Below, in pieces: positions 10,730 through 18,963 of a stretch of 41,509 nt of DNA. Numbering within the stretch: position 1 is the stretch's first letter; each line of letters opens with the position of its first letter. The position numbers and the translations under genes were made by a program. This stretch comes from an uncultured Bacteroidota bacterium (GTDB lineage: Bacteria; Bacteroidota; Bacteroidia; Flavobacteriales; Flavobacteriaceae): NCBI GenBank assembly GCA_902595825.1, contig CACJRP010000013.1, positions 1-41,509 of the forward strand. The letters run 5' to 3'. The notes under the pieces were generated by a model. It saw only the letters and a list, made by a program, of their open reading frames with translations, had not been told where the DNA came from and made no database searches.

Positions 10730-11446
10730 TTATATTTTGTAAAAAAGGATTGAAGACCAGATGTTTTTATGAAGATAATCACCACCTCTAAAAATCGAAT
10801 TTCTTTGAAAACCAGAAATTAATACTGCTTTGGTACTTAGTCGTTTTTTAAAACCAAAAAATGTCCAATTTTGATTAAAATTATAGGGGTAAACATTCTT
10901 CAATATCATGAAAACTTCATTAAATATTATGAAATTTAAATTTTTTGTAACGTTGTCAACTAAGATTATTTCAAAACCTGCTCTAAATCTTATTCTAGTA
11001 TTATAGTCATTGGAATACTTTAAGGAATAGAATTTATTATCAGATGTAATTGGTTTTTTTATCCATCTTTGCTCTAACCTAATCCATCCAAAATACTTTA
11101 ATCTATTTACTGGAAATGAGAAATTGTATTGCTGCCAAAAATTATTTTCATTTATTCTTCCTTGGTTTTGGTTTGTAGAGATGTAAGTATAACCAATCGA
11201 AATATTTGAGTATTCATTTACTTTTAGATTATAAGATGGTCTAATAAGTATTTGATCGTTAGTATTATAAAAGTTTTTGGTTCTATTGTGTAATTCTAAT
11301 CTTATATAGTCAGGCCGTATTGTTTCAGAACTTGATAGTGAAAAGTCAAAAAAAGTTGCATTCCAAGCATTGTGTTCTATCTCTTGTCCAATAGAAAATA
11401 CACTGACAAACAGAAAAAATAAAAAAGGGATTGAAAATTTTTTTAT
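10730..11446 (-). CDS. DUF2490-like outer-membrane protein with an ATA start codon
   Basis: A 238-residue reading frame that begins at ATA (plus-strand tat at 11444-11446), because the whole open frame contains no ATG, GTG or TTG upstream of the signal peptide. Read from there it gives MKKFSIPFLFFLFVSVFSIG then Q-E, a textbook flavobacterial signal peptide. The mature protein has alternating strands rich in Tyr/Trp/Asn (EIEHNAWNATFFDF, QILIRPSYNLKV, LEQRWI, GFEIIL, NEVF, FNQNWTFFGF) and ends in TAA at 10730-10732. This matches the DUF2490 type of small outer-membrane beta barrel. I read all 238 codons by hand and found no stop or frameshift. Either translation starts at a rare ATA, or an ATG has mutated (one base) and the gene is newly silenced. 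Confidence 0.72.
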   Translation of the reverse strand: MKKFSIPFLFFLFVSVFSIGQEIEHNAWNATFFDFSLSSSETIRPDYIRLELHNRTKNFYNTNDQILIRPSYNLKVNEYSNISIGYTYISTNQNQGRINENNFWQQYNFSFPVNRLKYFGWIRLEQRWIKKPITSDNKFYSLKYSNDYNTRIRFRAGFEIILVDNVTKNLNFIIFNEVFMILKNVYPYNFNQNWTFFGFKKRLSTKAVLISGFQRNSIFRGGDYLHKNIWSSILFYKI

Positions 11447-11500
11447 GCTTTTGATTTTAGCTTCGAAAATAAAAAAAAAGAAACAGAAGGTATAAAAATT

Positions 11501-12286
11501 TTAAAGAGATTTTATAAGTCCTCCATCTATTGGAATATTGGCACCCGTAATATAACTTGAAAAATTTGATGCTAAAAAGCAGACGAGGTAAGCATACTCC
11601 TCAGGATCACCAATCCTCTTCATAGGAACCATGTTTTCCATTGCCTTTCTTACTTCGCCAGGTTTGATTTTCATTTCTTTTGCTTTTTCCAAATTCAACT
11701 TCTGAATACGATCTGTATCGAAATATCCTGTTAGTATGTTGTTCACAGTTATACTATTTTTGGCCACATCTATTGAGAGTGATTTCGCCCAAGTAACTAG
11801 GGCTGCTCTCATACTGTTTGAAAGAACAAGGTAGTTTAAAGGTTCCTTGACCGAAATAGATGCGACATTAATTATTCTACCCCATTTTTTAAGAGTCATC
11901 CCTTTGAGTGCAAGTGATGTTATCCATACATGGGTTTTGAAAAGCAAATCAAACGAATTTTGGTAATCTGTGACATTTTTTTCCAATGATCCGCCAGCTG
12001 CGGGTCCCTGGGTGTTATTTATTAAAATATCAATTGTATTTTTTTTAAAAAAATCTGCTGTGACTATTTTTAAATCATTGAAATTATTGAAATCAACTTC
12101 TATGTAGTTATGATTTGAATTTTCATTTTTTGATAATTCGTTTATGGTTTTTTTTAATTTCTCTTTATTCCTTGCCATTAGGGTCACATCAGCCCCACAT
12201 TTGGACAGTTCAATAGCAATAGCTTTACCAATTCCACCTGTACTTCCACCAACTAGAGCTTTTTTCCCATCTAAATCTATTCTCAT
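11501..12286 (-). CDS. Divergent SDR-family oxidoreductase (BKR-like, non-canonical active site)
   Basis: A 261-residue short-chain dehydrogenase/reductase. I choose ATG at 12286: it lies just past the cupin stop (12288-12290) and starts MRIDLDGKKALV directly before the nucleotide-binding motif. The longer frame from 12319 would overlap the cupin gene. The Gly motif is GGSTGGIG (13-20), NNTQGP supplies the NNAG equivalent, and NVASIS the catalytic Ser region. The expected Y-x-x-x-K is replaced by S-N-S-M-R in LSNSMRAALVTWAKS, so both catalytic Tyr and Lys are missing. Family knowledge: a BKR-like SDR subgroup with imperfect motifs exists. Its substrate is unknown. It is probably co-transcribed with the cupin. 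Confidence 0.88.
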   Translation of the reverse strand: MRIDLDGKKALVGGSTGGIGKAIAIELSKCGADVTLMARNKEKLKKTINELSKNENSNHNYIEVDFNNFNDLKIVTADFFKKNTIDILINNTQGPAAGGSLEKNVTDYQNSFDLLFKTHVWITSLALKGMTLKKWGRIINVASISVKEPLNYLVLSNSMRAALVTWAKSLSIDVAKNSITVNNILTGYFDTDRIQKLNLEKAKEMKIKPGEVRKAMENMVPMKRIGDPEEYAYLVCFLASNFSSYITGANIPIDGGLIKSL

Positions 12287-12287
12287 T

Positions 12288-12602
12288 TTAATATTCTTCT
12301 CTTGGAGGACTAAAAACATCCATTATCTTACATTTGGTTACAGCTTTCCCAGAATGATAAATGTTTGAGGGGATATGAACTATACTACCTGGGCCGTAGT
12401 TTTTTTTCATTCCATTAAATGTGAATTCAAATGTCCCTTCAACCACGTGCATTATTTGTTCATGAGGGTGGTTGTGCTTTGGGATCACAGCATTTTGATC
12501 GATATCCCAAAATGCCCATGTCATTTTTTCTCCATGAATAACTTTTCCATGACAACCAGGCATTATTTCACGTGCTTCAATTTTATTTAAGTTTGTTTCC
12601 AT
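12288..12602 (-). CDS. Small cupin-domain protein
   Basis: A 104-residue single-cupin protein. Cupin motif 1 is seen as HNHPHEQIMHVVEGTFEF and motif 2 as GPGSIVHIPSNIYHSG, giving His residues and a Glu able to bind one metal ion. It has no signal peptide. It lies one base upstream of the SDR start and shares a strand with it, and is divergent from the nitronate monooxygenase-like gene. Single cupins of this type range from sugar isomerase helpers to dioxygenases or sensors; the sequence alone does not decide. The pairing with an SDR suggests a common small-molecule pathway. Confidence 0.9.
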   Translation of the reverse strand: METNLNKIEAREIMPGCHGKVIHGEKMTWAFWDIDQNAVIPKHNHPHEQIMHVVEGTFEFTFNGMKKNYGPGSIVHIPSNIYHSGKAVTKCKIMDVFSPPREEY

Positions 12603-12667
12603 TTGTGAATAAAAATAAGTTTCGTATTATTAATTTAATAATTTAAAAAAACTAATTAAAAGAAACT

Positions 12668-12682
12668 ATCTTTCTTAAAGAT
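12668..12682. repeat. Short inverted repeat in a divergent promoter region
   Basis: ATCTTT-ctt-AAAGAT, a perfect 6-bp inverted repeat, lies 12 bp before the ATG of the nitronate monooxygenase-like gene, in the gap to the divergent cupin gene. It could be an operator (an HxlR regulator is encoded nearby) or simply chance in A+T-rich DNA. Confidence 0.3.
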
Positions 12683-12694
12683 AAACCATAAATC

Positions 12695-13672
12695 ATGAAT
12701 ATAGAATTATCTAAAAACTTAAAATTGCCTATAATTGCTGCTCCTTTGTTTTTAATTTCTGGCCCTAAATTGGTTATTGAATGTTGTAAAAATGGAATAA
12801 TTGGTACGTTCCCAGCATTAAATAACAGAACAACAGAAGGTTTTGAACAGTGGATTATACAAATAAAGGAGGAGCTTGAAGCTTTCGAGAAAGAGACAGG
12901 TCAAAAAGCTGCTCCTTTTGGAGTAAATTTAATTGTTCACCCAACAAATATCAGGGTTCAGCCAGATCTAGAGATATGTGTTAAGCATAAGGTTCCGCTT
13001 ATAATTACCTCATTAGGAGCAGTGCCAGATTTAGTAAATGCTGTACATAGCTATGGAGGATATGTTTATCATGATATTATTAAAAGAAGGCACGCTGAAA
13101 AAGCATCCGAAGCTGGGGTGGATGGGTTGATTCTTGTTGCAGCTGGTGCAGGAGGCCACGCGGGCTTTATTAATCCGATGGCTCTTATTAACGAAATTAA
13201 AAGTTTTTTTAATAAAACAATCATCCTTTCTGGATGCATAAGCAATGGTGTGGATGTAGCTGCAGCTATACAAATGGGCGCTGACTATGCATATATGGGT
13301 ACCAGATTTATAAACACCAATGAAAGTAGAGCAGATGATGGATATAGAGAAATGATTATAAATAGCAAAGCAGAGGATATTGTTTACACAGCTGCGGTTT
13401 CAGGTGTAAATGCTAACTTTCTTCGCCCCAGTTTAGAAGCTGTCGGAATAACTGAAGAAATGTGGACGAAAACCAAAAAGATGGATTTAGGTAACGAACT
13501 AGATGCTGCGAATGAAGAAGCAAAAGCATGGAAAACAATTTGGTCTGCAGGACAAGGTGTTACTGCTATTGATGACAGCCCATCAGTTAGTAATCTTGTA
13601 TCGAGGCTTAAAAAAGAATTTTCCGAGTCTATAAAAAAACAAATAGAAATAACATCAAGGTTTGTGGATTAA
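12695..13672 (+). CDS. Nitronate monooxygenase family flavoprotein
   Basis: A 325-residue FMN-dependent TIM-barrel enzyme of the nitronate monooxygenase/2-nitropropane dioxygenase family. Seen features are the N-terminal IIAAPLFLISGPKLV strand-loop, GVNLIVHPTN, the glycine-rich phosphate loop AAGAGGHAG, and LSGCISNGVDVAAAIQMGADYAYMGTRF, which carries the second FMN-phosphate loop. No signal peptide. Family members oxidise alkyl nitronates such as the toxin 3-nitropropionate; others are NAD(P)H-flavin or enoyl reductases, so the exact substrate is open. The gene faces an HxlR-type regulator tail to tail, 16 bp apart, and diverges from the cupin-SDR pair. Together these suggest a small detoxification module. 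Confidence 0.9.
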   Translation: MNIELSKNLKLPIIAAPLFLISGPKLVIECCKNGIIGTFPALNNRTTEGFEQWIIQIKEELEAFEKETGQKAAPFGVNLIVHPTNIRVQPDLEICVKHKVPLIITSLGAVPDLVNAVHSYGGYVYHDIIKRRHAEKASEAGVDGLILVAAGAGGHAGFINPMALINEIKSFFNKTIILSGCISNGVDVAAAIQMGADYAYMGTRFINTNESRADDGYREMIINSKAEDIVYTAAVSGVNANFLRPSLEAVGITEEMWTKTKKMDLGNELDAANEEAKAWKTIWSAGQGVTAIDDSPSVSNLVSRLKKEFSESIKKQIEITSRFVD

Positions 13673-13688
13673 TTAGTTTTTTTTTAAT

Positions 13689-14114
13689 CTAACTTAACTG
13701 AAGTTTGGTTTTAATTTTCTTATAATTTTGAATCACTTCATCAATCCTGCCCTTTTTATCCTTCTCGAGTTTTTTTATAACTTCTTTTCCGCGATCATTA
13801 AATTCATTATTTACGTTTTTAGCGCTCCACAACACCAATTCACTCATAACAGGGTAGAGACCAATTCCTTTGTTGGTTAAAAAATAACATTTTTCCTTTT
13901 TGTTGTCTTTGCGGTACATGAAATCCAAAATTTCGTGATTTTTGAGCCATTTAAGTCTTTGAGACAAGATATTTGAAGCAATCTTTTCAGGACCGTTCAT
14001 GAAATCCTTAAAAGTAGTTTTCCCCCCTAATAAATCTCTAATTACAATCAATGACCACTTATCTCCCACAATATCAAGGGCATTACACATTGGACATCCA
14101 CTTCTGTAAAGCAT
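13689..14114 (-). CDS. HxlR-family winged-helix transcriptional regulator
   Basis: A 141-residue regulator. The HxlR core is clear: CPMCNALDIVGDKWSLIVIRDLL, then a helix pair ending ILSQRLKWLKNHEILDF, and a wing with YRKDNKKEKCYFLTNKG. Two Cys (in GCPMC) sit just before the helix-turn-helix; in some HxlR proteins Cys in this area senses electrophiles or redox state. The protein ends in a Lys-rich helix. It is convergent with the flavoprotein gene and could control it, or the divergent operon at 14381. Candidate palindromes lie at 12668-12682 and 14256-14268. Confidence 0.92.
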   Translation of the reverse strand: MLYRSGCPMCNALDIVGDKWSLIVIRDLLGGKTTFKDFMNGPEKIASNILSQRLKWLKNHEILDFMYRKDNKKEKCYFLTNKGIGLYPVMSELVLWSAKNVNNEFNDRGKEVIKKLEKDKKGRIDEVIQNYKKIKTKLQLS

Positions 14115-14255
14115 ATTTAAAAATAAAAAAAATGTTTAATTGCCACAAGGAAAATTAGATATTTTGTAAAACAAAAACCAGTTTTTTATAAATAATTTAA
14201 AATTTTTATCATTTTTTTGTTGATTACACAAAAAAAACAATTAGAAACTTATTAC

Positions 14256-14268
14256 TTGCATTATGCAA
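14256..14268. promoter_or_regulatory. Palindrome, possible operator
   Basis: TTGCAT-T-ATGCAA, a perfect 6-bp inverted repeat, lies about 140 bp upstream of the HxlR regulator and 112 bp upstream of the DUF1295 gene, in their shared divergent region. Its position suits a site for the adjacent regulator, but there is no direct evidence. Confidence 0.35.
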
Positions 14269-14304
14269 ATTATAATTAATATTTTTATTATTCTAACCAA
14301 GACT

Positions 14305-14354
14305 AATTCTTATTTAGAATTCAAACCCCAAATTCTCCTGTTTTTGGGGTTTTT
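14305..14354 (+). promoter_or_regulatory. Attenuator-like leader with competing hairpins
   Basis: AATTCT (14305-14310) can pair with AGAATT (14316-14321), and the same AGAATT can pair instead with AATTCT (14331-14336). The second pairing takes bases 14331-14332 of a terminator stem, AAACCCCAAA (14323-14332) with TTTGGGGTTT (14343-14352), which is followed by a run of five T. The arrangement is that of anti-antiterminator, antiterminator and terminator ahead of the DUF1295-SOUL operon. It could also be the end of a short RNA gene. Confidence 0.5.
14323..14354 (+). terminator. Intrinsic terminator in the leader of the DUF1295 operon
   Basis: A perfect 10-bp stem AAACCCCAAA/TTTGGGGTTT with a 10-nt loop and a T-rich tail on the plus strand only. 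No gene precedes it on this strand (its neighbour is the divergent HxlR gene), so it ends either a short RNA or a regulated leader. Confidence 0.75.
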
Positions 14355-14380
14355 ATTTTATATATATTTATACTCAAATT

Positions 14381-15235
14381 ATGATAAGATTTTTTTTTAT
14401 TTTGGCTATACCTCTAACAACTTTATTAGTATCATTTTTAGTTTCGATAAACAATAATGAACTTGAATTTTTCGTAAAGGTGATTTCTTTAATTTTCGGA
14501 TTACAATTAGCAGGTTTCATTCCTTCTTTTTATTTAAAATCAGAAAAATACTATGATTTATTTGGAGGATTAACATTTGTATCTTCAATACTGTTAATGT
14601 TATTTTTAAAATTTAAAATAAATAGTGACTTAAATATTAGAGAAATAATTTTAGCTTCATGTGTACTTCTTTGGACAATTAGGTTAAGTTTTTTTCTGTT
14701 TCAAAGAGTTAAAAGGATAGGTAAAGATGTAAGGTTTGATAATCTTAAACTTTCATTTTCTAAATTTCTCTTAGCATGGATGACACAGGGTCTATGGGTT
14801 TTCATATGTTTATTCCCAATTTTAGTCGTTTTTTCGTCTCCTACTAATAATGAAATTACATACTTTGCTTTTGGAAGTTTAACCTATTTAATTGGTCTGG
14901 TCATTGAAATCATCGCCGATTATCAAAAAACAATTCACAATAAACTAAATAATAAGAAGCGTAAATTCATATCTAGTGGACTTTGGTCTAAATCAAGACA
15001 CCCTAATTACTTCGGAGAATTTTTGATATGGACTGGGATTACGATAATTTGCTTCCCAGTTTTCTCAGGATTTAAATATTTAGCTTTAGTTACTCCAATT
15101 TTTATATATTTTCTTCTCAATTATATTAGTGGTGTAAATTTACTGGAAGAGAGAGCCACAGAAAAGTGGGGTAATAACCCAGAATATGTTAAATATTTAA
15201 AAACCACACCTAAATTCTTTCCTAAAATTTTTTAA
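14381..15235 (+). CDS. DUF1295-family integral membrane protein (steroid 5-alpha-reductase-like)
   Basis: A 284-residue polytopic membrane protein with about seven hydrophobic segments. The C-terminal part carries the hallmark SRHPNYFGEFLIWTGI and NLLEERATEKWGNNPEYVKYL, which define the DUF1295/steroid-reductase/isoprenylcysteine-methyltransferase-like superfamily and mark the NADPH- or AdoMet-binding side. The bacterial substrates are not established; lipid double-bond reduction is a reasonable guess. The stop is one base before the start of the SOUL gene, so the two are coupled. The region in front contains the attenuator-like element. The same pairing with a haem-binding SOUL protein hints at membrane redox or lipid function. 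Confidence 0.9.
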   Translation: MIRFFFILAIPLTTLLVSFLVSINNNELEFFVKVISLIFGLQLAGFIPSFYLKSEKYYDLFGGLTFVSSILLMLFLKFKINSDLNIREIILASCVLLWTIRLSFFLFQRVKRIGKDVRFDNLKLSFSKFLLAWMTQGLWVFICLFPILVVFSSPTNNEITYFAFGSLTYLIGLVIEIIADYQKTIHNKLNNKKRKFISSGLWSKSRHPNYFGEFLIWTGITIICFPVFSGFKYLALVTPIFIYFLLNYISGVNLLEERATEKWGNNPEYVKYLKTTPKFFPKIF

Positions 15236-15236
15236 G

Positions 15237-15779
15237 TTGAAGTATTTTTTAATTTTATTTTCCATATCAGTAAGCATGGCTCAACAAACAGAAACACAAT
15301 TGTACGATGTTATAGAAAAACATGACAGTATTGAAATTAGATATTATCCTCCAGCTGCAAAGGTTATGTCAAAGGGTAAATTAAATGGAAACTCAAATTT
15401 CAGAAATCTATTCAATTACATTTCTGGGTCAAATTCTAAAAACGAAAAGATTTCAATGACAACCCCCGTTTATATGAAAAATGATAAAGAAAATCAGATT
15501 ATGGAGTTTGTCTTGCCTAAAAAGTTTAATGATAAAGAAATTCCAATACCAGTTAATAAAAATTTAGAAGTTTACAAATCTAAAGAGGGAACTTACGCTT
15601 CCATTCGTTATAGCGGTTATAATAATATTGAAAAACAAGGATTTTACACAGAAAAGCTTGTAAATAAATTAAAAAAATTAAAAAGGGACACCATAGGAAA
15701 GCCTATTTTATTGTCCTATGATGCACCATATAAATTCTATAATAGACGAAATGAGATTCTATTTGAATTGTCTAATTAA
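15237..15779 (+). CDS. SOUL-family haem-binding protein, exported
   Basis: A 180-residue SOUL/HBP family protein, with family features YDVIEKHDSIEIRYYPPA near the N-terminus and KISMTTPVYM in the middle. SOUL proteins bind haem or other tetrapyrroles. The start is TTG at 15237, one base after the DUF1295 stop. It is preferred over the later ATG because it yields the signal peptide MKYFLILFSISVSMAQ, while starting at the later Met would discard it. The protein is therefore likely periplasmic. Its TAA stop overlaps the stop of the converging gene on the other strand (shared TTAA at 15776-15779). Confidence 0.9.
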   Translation: MKYFLILFSISVSMAQQTETQLYDVIEKHDSIEIRYYPPAAKVMSKGKLNGNSNFRNLFNYISGSNSKNEKISMTTPVYMKNDKENQIMEFVLPKKFNDKEIPIPVNKNLEVYKSKEGTYASIRYSGYNNIEKQGFYTEKLVNKLKKLKRDTIGKPILLSYDAPYKFYNRRNEILFELSN

Positions 15780-18700
15780 TTTATCAGATAGTCCAGCTGT
15801 AATTTTTTAAAAGATAAATTAAATTCAGAGACATCGTTTGTCATAAGTTTATTAAATACCTCTATTTCTTTATTTATTTTTTCTGTAAGTTCCATCATAA
15901 GTTTTTTGTCCTGACTTGTAGGAGGGAAATCATTCATAGTAACCAAGTTAGCAATATGACCTAGTTTGTTCGTCAATTTAATTGGAAAGTTAAGGGGATC
16001 TTGTCTACTTTCATTTTTAGTTTGGTATAATGCATTTTCTACTGTGCTGAGTGAGTCAATTAAGAAATTAGCTTTCTCAACAATATTTTCTGCATCCTTA
16101 TTATCTGAAAAGTTATTCAAAAATTCATTTAATTTTAGTTTAGTTTTTCTAATTTTCTTTATGGACTGGTGGGCCTTAGAAATAGTCTTATTTATTTGGT
16201 TTACAAAATTAAATTGTTCTCTCATTTGGTTGACTGAGCTCTCTGAAGTTGGGGACTTCAATATTTCAAATGAATTTTGAGATTCAAAATTATTTACCGA
16301 AAGTCTTACCTGGTAGGTCCCAGGTACTGCCTTTGCCCCATTTAAAGATGCGCTCCACATTACCATTCCATCGAACTTTTCAGCTCCTGGGTACTTGTAA
16401 TCCCAAACAAAAATATTTCCACCATCTTTTACTTCCAACTTATTATCATCGTCTGATGTACTAAATTTTCTAATTTCATTCCCTTTTTCATCGTGAAAAC
16501 TCAATTCAACTTTATCAGAATCTTTATTGTAAGATGGAATATAAAAATGGACCTCTACTCCATTTGGTTTATTTGTACCCATAGTAAGTGAACTCTTTCC
16601 CCCACTACCTCTTAATCTGTAGGTTGGTTTTGGCTTAAAGAGATATGGATTCTTATTAGAGTTTGGAAGCTGGTGAAGCACTGTTAGATCATCAATCATC
16701 CATAAACTTCTTCCTTGGGTTGCTACAATCAAGCTATTATCTTTAATTGTCAAATCTGTGATGGGGACAATAGGCAAATTCTGTTGAAAAGGCTTCCAAC
16801 TATTGCCATCGTCAAAAGAAATATATAAACCAGATTCGGTACCTGCATATAAAAGACCTTTTCTAGCCGGATCTGCCCTTAATACCCTGGTGAAGTTTTC
16901 ATTTTTTATATTGTTGCTAATTAGTTCCCAAGTCATACCATAGTTTTCTGTACGGTACAGATAAGGTTTAAAATCACCGGTTTTGTATTTTGTCCCGGCA
17001 ACATAGCAGGTTCCAGGATCGAATGGAGACGGATCGATACTGTTAATCATCATCCATTCAGGCATGTTTTTTGGTGTTACATTTGTCCATGTTTTCCCAC
17101 CATCTTTTGTTAAGTGAATAAGTCCGTCATCACTTCCAACCCAAATTAAACCACTTTTTAAATTGGATTCTCCACCAGCGAAAAGTGTACAGTAATATTC
17201 CACACCTGTATTGTCTTGAGTGATGGGACCTCCAGAAGATTTAAGTTTTTCAGGTATGTTTCTTGTTAGATCTGGGCTAATTATCTCCCAACTCTGACCT
17301 TCATTTTCAGTAACATGGACATGATTAGAAAAAGCATACATTTTTTTAGCGTTATGAGGACTGAAAAAAATTGGGAAGTTCCATTGAAAACGGTATTTCA
17401 TTCCCTCAGCTCCGTATCCCATGGGATTATCCGGCCAAACATTGATGCCCCGCTCACTATTGTTCTTATGATTAACTCTGGTTAGATATCCACCATAACT
17501 TCCACCATATACTATATCGTTATCGTTAGGATCTATAGCTATGTGGGCTGACTCACCGCCCGCAGAAGGCTCCCAATCGCCTTCATCTATATATGATCCA
17601 TTACTTCTATGTTTTATTCTTATAGTGGAATTATCTTGCTGAGCAGCGTAAATTCTGTAAGGGAAAGAGTTGTCAGTAGTGACACGATAAAATTGTGCTG
17701 TTGGTTGGTTATGATATGTACTCCAAGTTTCACCTCCATCGTAAGTCACTTGCGCACCACCATCGTCCCCAATGATCATTCTATTGTTATCTTCCGGTGC
17801 AATCCAAAGGTCGTGATGATCACCATGAGGAGCATTGTGAGATGTAAAAGTTTTACCACCATCTGTTGATTTGTGATAAGAAACATTCATTACATAGACT
17901 TTATTTATGTCTTTTGTATCTGCGTAGATTTTAGAATAATACCAGGCACGCTGTCTTAAAGCTCTGCTATCATTTACATGTGACCAAGTTTCTCCGCCGT
18001 CATCGGATCTATATACTCCTCCCTTATCTTTATTTTCAACAATTGCCCAAACCCTATCTGAATTTACAGGAGAAACAGTGACACCAATAATTCCTAATAT
18101 TCCTTGCGCAAACCCTTTGTTGCTACTTATTTTCCTCCAATTATTTCCCCTGTCCGTACTTTTCCAGAGTAGAGATCCCTCTCCTCCGCTACTAAGACTG
18201 TAAGGAGTTCTCTTAACTCTCCAAGTTGCAGCATATAGATTTCTTGGATTATTAGGATCAATTACTAGTTCTACTGCCCCAGCATGATTGCTTTCGAAAA
18301 GAACTTTTGACCAAGTTTTACCACCATTGATACTTTTATAAACTCCTCTTTCCGAAGTAGGTTTGTAAATATTTCCTAAAACAGCGGCATAAACAATGTC
18401 TGGATTTTGAGGGTCAATTACAATTCTAGGTATATGTCTAGACTTTGGGAGTCCACAACTTTTCCATGTTTCTCCGGCATCTTCTGACTTCCATATTCCG
18501 TATCCAGAAGAAACATTACCTCTAACTGTTACCTCTCCACCTCCAACATAAATAACGTTTGGATCACTTTTTGAAACGGCTATAGCACCAATACTTCCAC
18601 CAAAATAGCCATCTGAAATATTTTTATAAGTTTTTCCTCCATCGGTAGTTTTCCAAACTCCACCTCCGGTTGAACCAAAATAAAATAAATTAGGATTACC

Positions 18701-18892
18701 ATCTACGCCTGTTACAGCGCAAGATCTACCACCTCTAAAAGGGCCAATCTCTCTGAATTTAAGTGAAGAGTACAAGGATTGATCATAACTGACTTTATTT
18801 TTTTGGCTTTTATTTTTTCTCTGTGCAACTGTTTCAAAAGAAAATAAAAGAGTGACACAAAGCGACAAATTGAAAAACTTAATTAATTGCAT
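15776..18892 (-). CDS. Secreted Asp-box/VPS10-like beta-propeller protein ('glycosyl hydrolase' family)
   Basis: A 1038-residue exported protein with signal peptide (MQLIKFFNLSLCVTLLFSF, then ETVAQ). It has at least ten Asp-box (BNR) repeats of the form S-x-D-x-G-x-T-W: KTTDGGKTY, KSEDAGETW, KSINGGKTW, KSTDRGNNW, RSDDGGETW, KSTDGGKTF, TYDGGETW, TKDGGKTW, RTENYGMTW and SFDDGNSW. These build one or two beta-propellers like those of sortilin/VPS10 and xyloglucanases. After about residue 740 there is an Ig-like beta domain and then a Lys/Asn-rich helical tail (about 890-1038). It is often annotated as glycosyl hydrolase or sortilin-like, but I see no specific catalytic evidence. It is commonly found in marine Bacteroidota, sometimes near peptidases as here (M20 and M24 lie just behind it, divergent). 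Confidence 0.88.
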   Translation of the reverse strand: MQLIKFFNLSLCVTLLFSFETVAQRKNKSQKNKVSYDQSLYSSLKFREIGPFRGGRSCAVTGVDGNPNLFYFGSTGGGVWKTTDGGKTYKNISDGYFGGSIGAIAVSKSDPNVIYVGGGEVTVRGNVSSGYGIWKSEDAGETWKSCGLPKSRHIPRIVIDPQNPDIVYAAVLGNIYKPTSERGVYKSINGGKTWSKVLFESNHAGAVELVIDPNNPRNLYAATWRVKRTPYSLSSGGEGSLLWKSTDRGNNWRKISSNKGFAQGILGIIGVTVSPVNSDRVWAIVENKDKGGVYRSDDGGETWSHVNDSRALRQRAWYYSKIYADTKDINKVYVMNVSYHKSTDGGKTFTSHNAPHGDHHDLWIAPEDNNRMIIGDDGGAQVTYDGGETWSTYHNQPTAQFYRVTTDNSFPYRIYAAQQDNSTIRIKHRSNGSYIDEGDWEPSAGGESAHIAIDPNDNDIVYGGSYGGYLTRVNHKNNSERGINVWPDNPMGYGAEGMKYRFQWNFPIFFSPHNAKKMYAFSNHVHVTENEGQSWEIISPDLTRNIPEKLKSSGGPITQDNTGVEYYCTLFAGGESNLKSGLIWVGSDDGLIHLTKDGGKTWTNVTPKNMPEWMMINSIDPSPFDPGTCYVAGTKYKTGDFKPYLYRTENYGMTWELISNNIKNENFTRVLRADPARKGLLYAGTESGLYISFDDGNSWKPFQQNLPIVPITDLTIKDNSLIVATQGRSLWMIDDLTVLHQLPNSNKNPYLFKPKPTYRLRGSGGKSSLTMGTNKPNGVEVHFYIPSYNKDSDKVELSFHDEKGNEIRKFSTSDDDNKLEVKDGGNIFVWDYKYPGAEKFDGMVMWSASLNGAKAVPGTYQVRLSVNNFESQNSFEILKSPTSESSVNQMREQFNFVNQINKTISKAHQSIKKIRKTKLKLNEFLNNFSDNKDAENIVEKANFLIDSLSTVENALYQTKNESRQDPLNFPIKLTNKLGHIANLVTMNDFPPTSQDKKLMMELTEKINKEIEVFNKLMTNDVSEFNLSFKKLQLDYLIN

Positions 18893-18963
18893 TTTTAATG
18901 ATTTTATTATCTAATTTAACTTAAAATAAAATTAAAAAGTATATTTATTTATAATTAAAAACT

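Noticed and set aside
12287-12319. Upstream start of the SDR gene
   Set aside because: It would overlap the cupin gene; ATG at 12286 sits one base past the cupin stop and directly before the nucleotide-binding motif.
14263-14457. 64-residue Ile-rich frame spanning the attenuator-like leader
   Set aside because: It overlaps the start of the DUF1295 gene by 77 bases and is Ile/Leu/Phe-rich as expected for A+T-rich DNA; a leader-peptide role is imaginable but nothing supports it.
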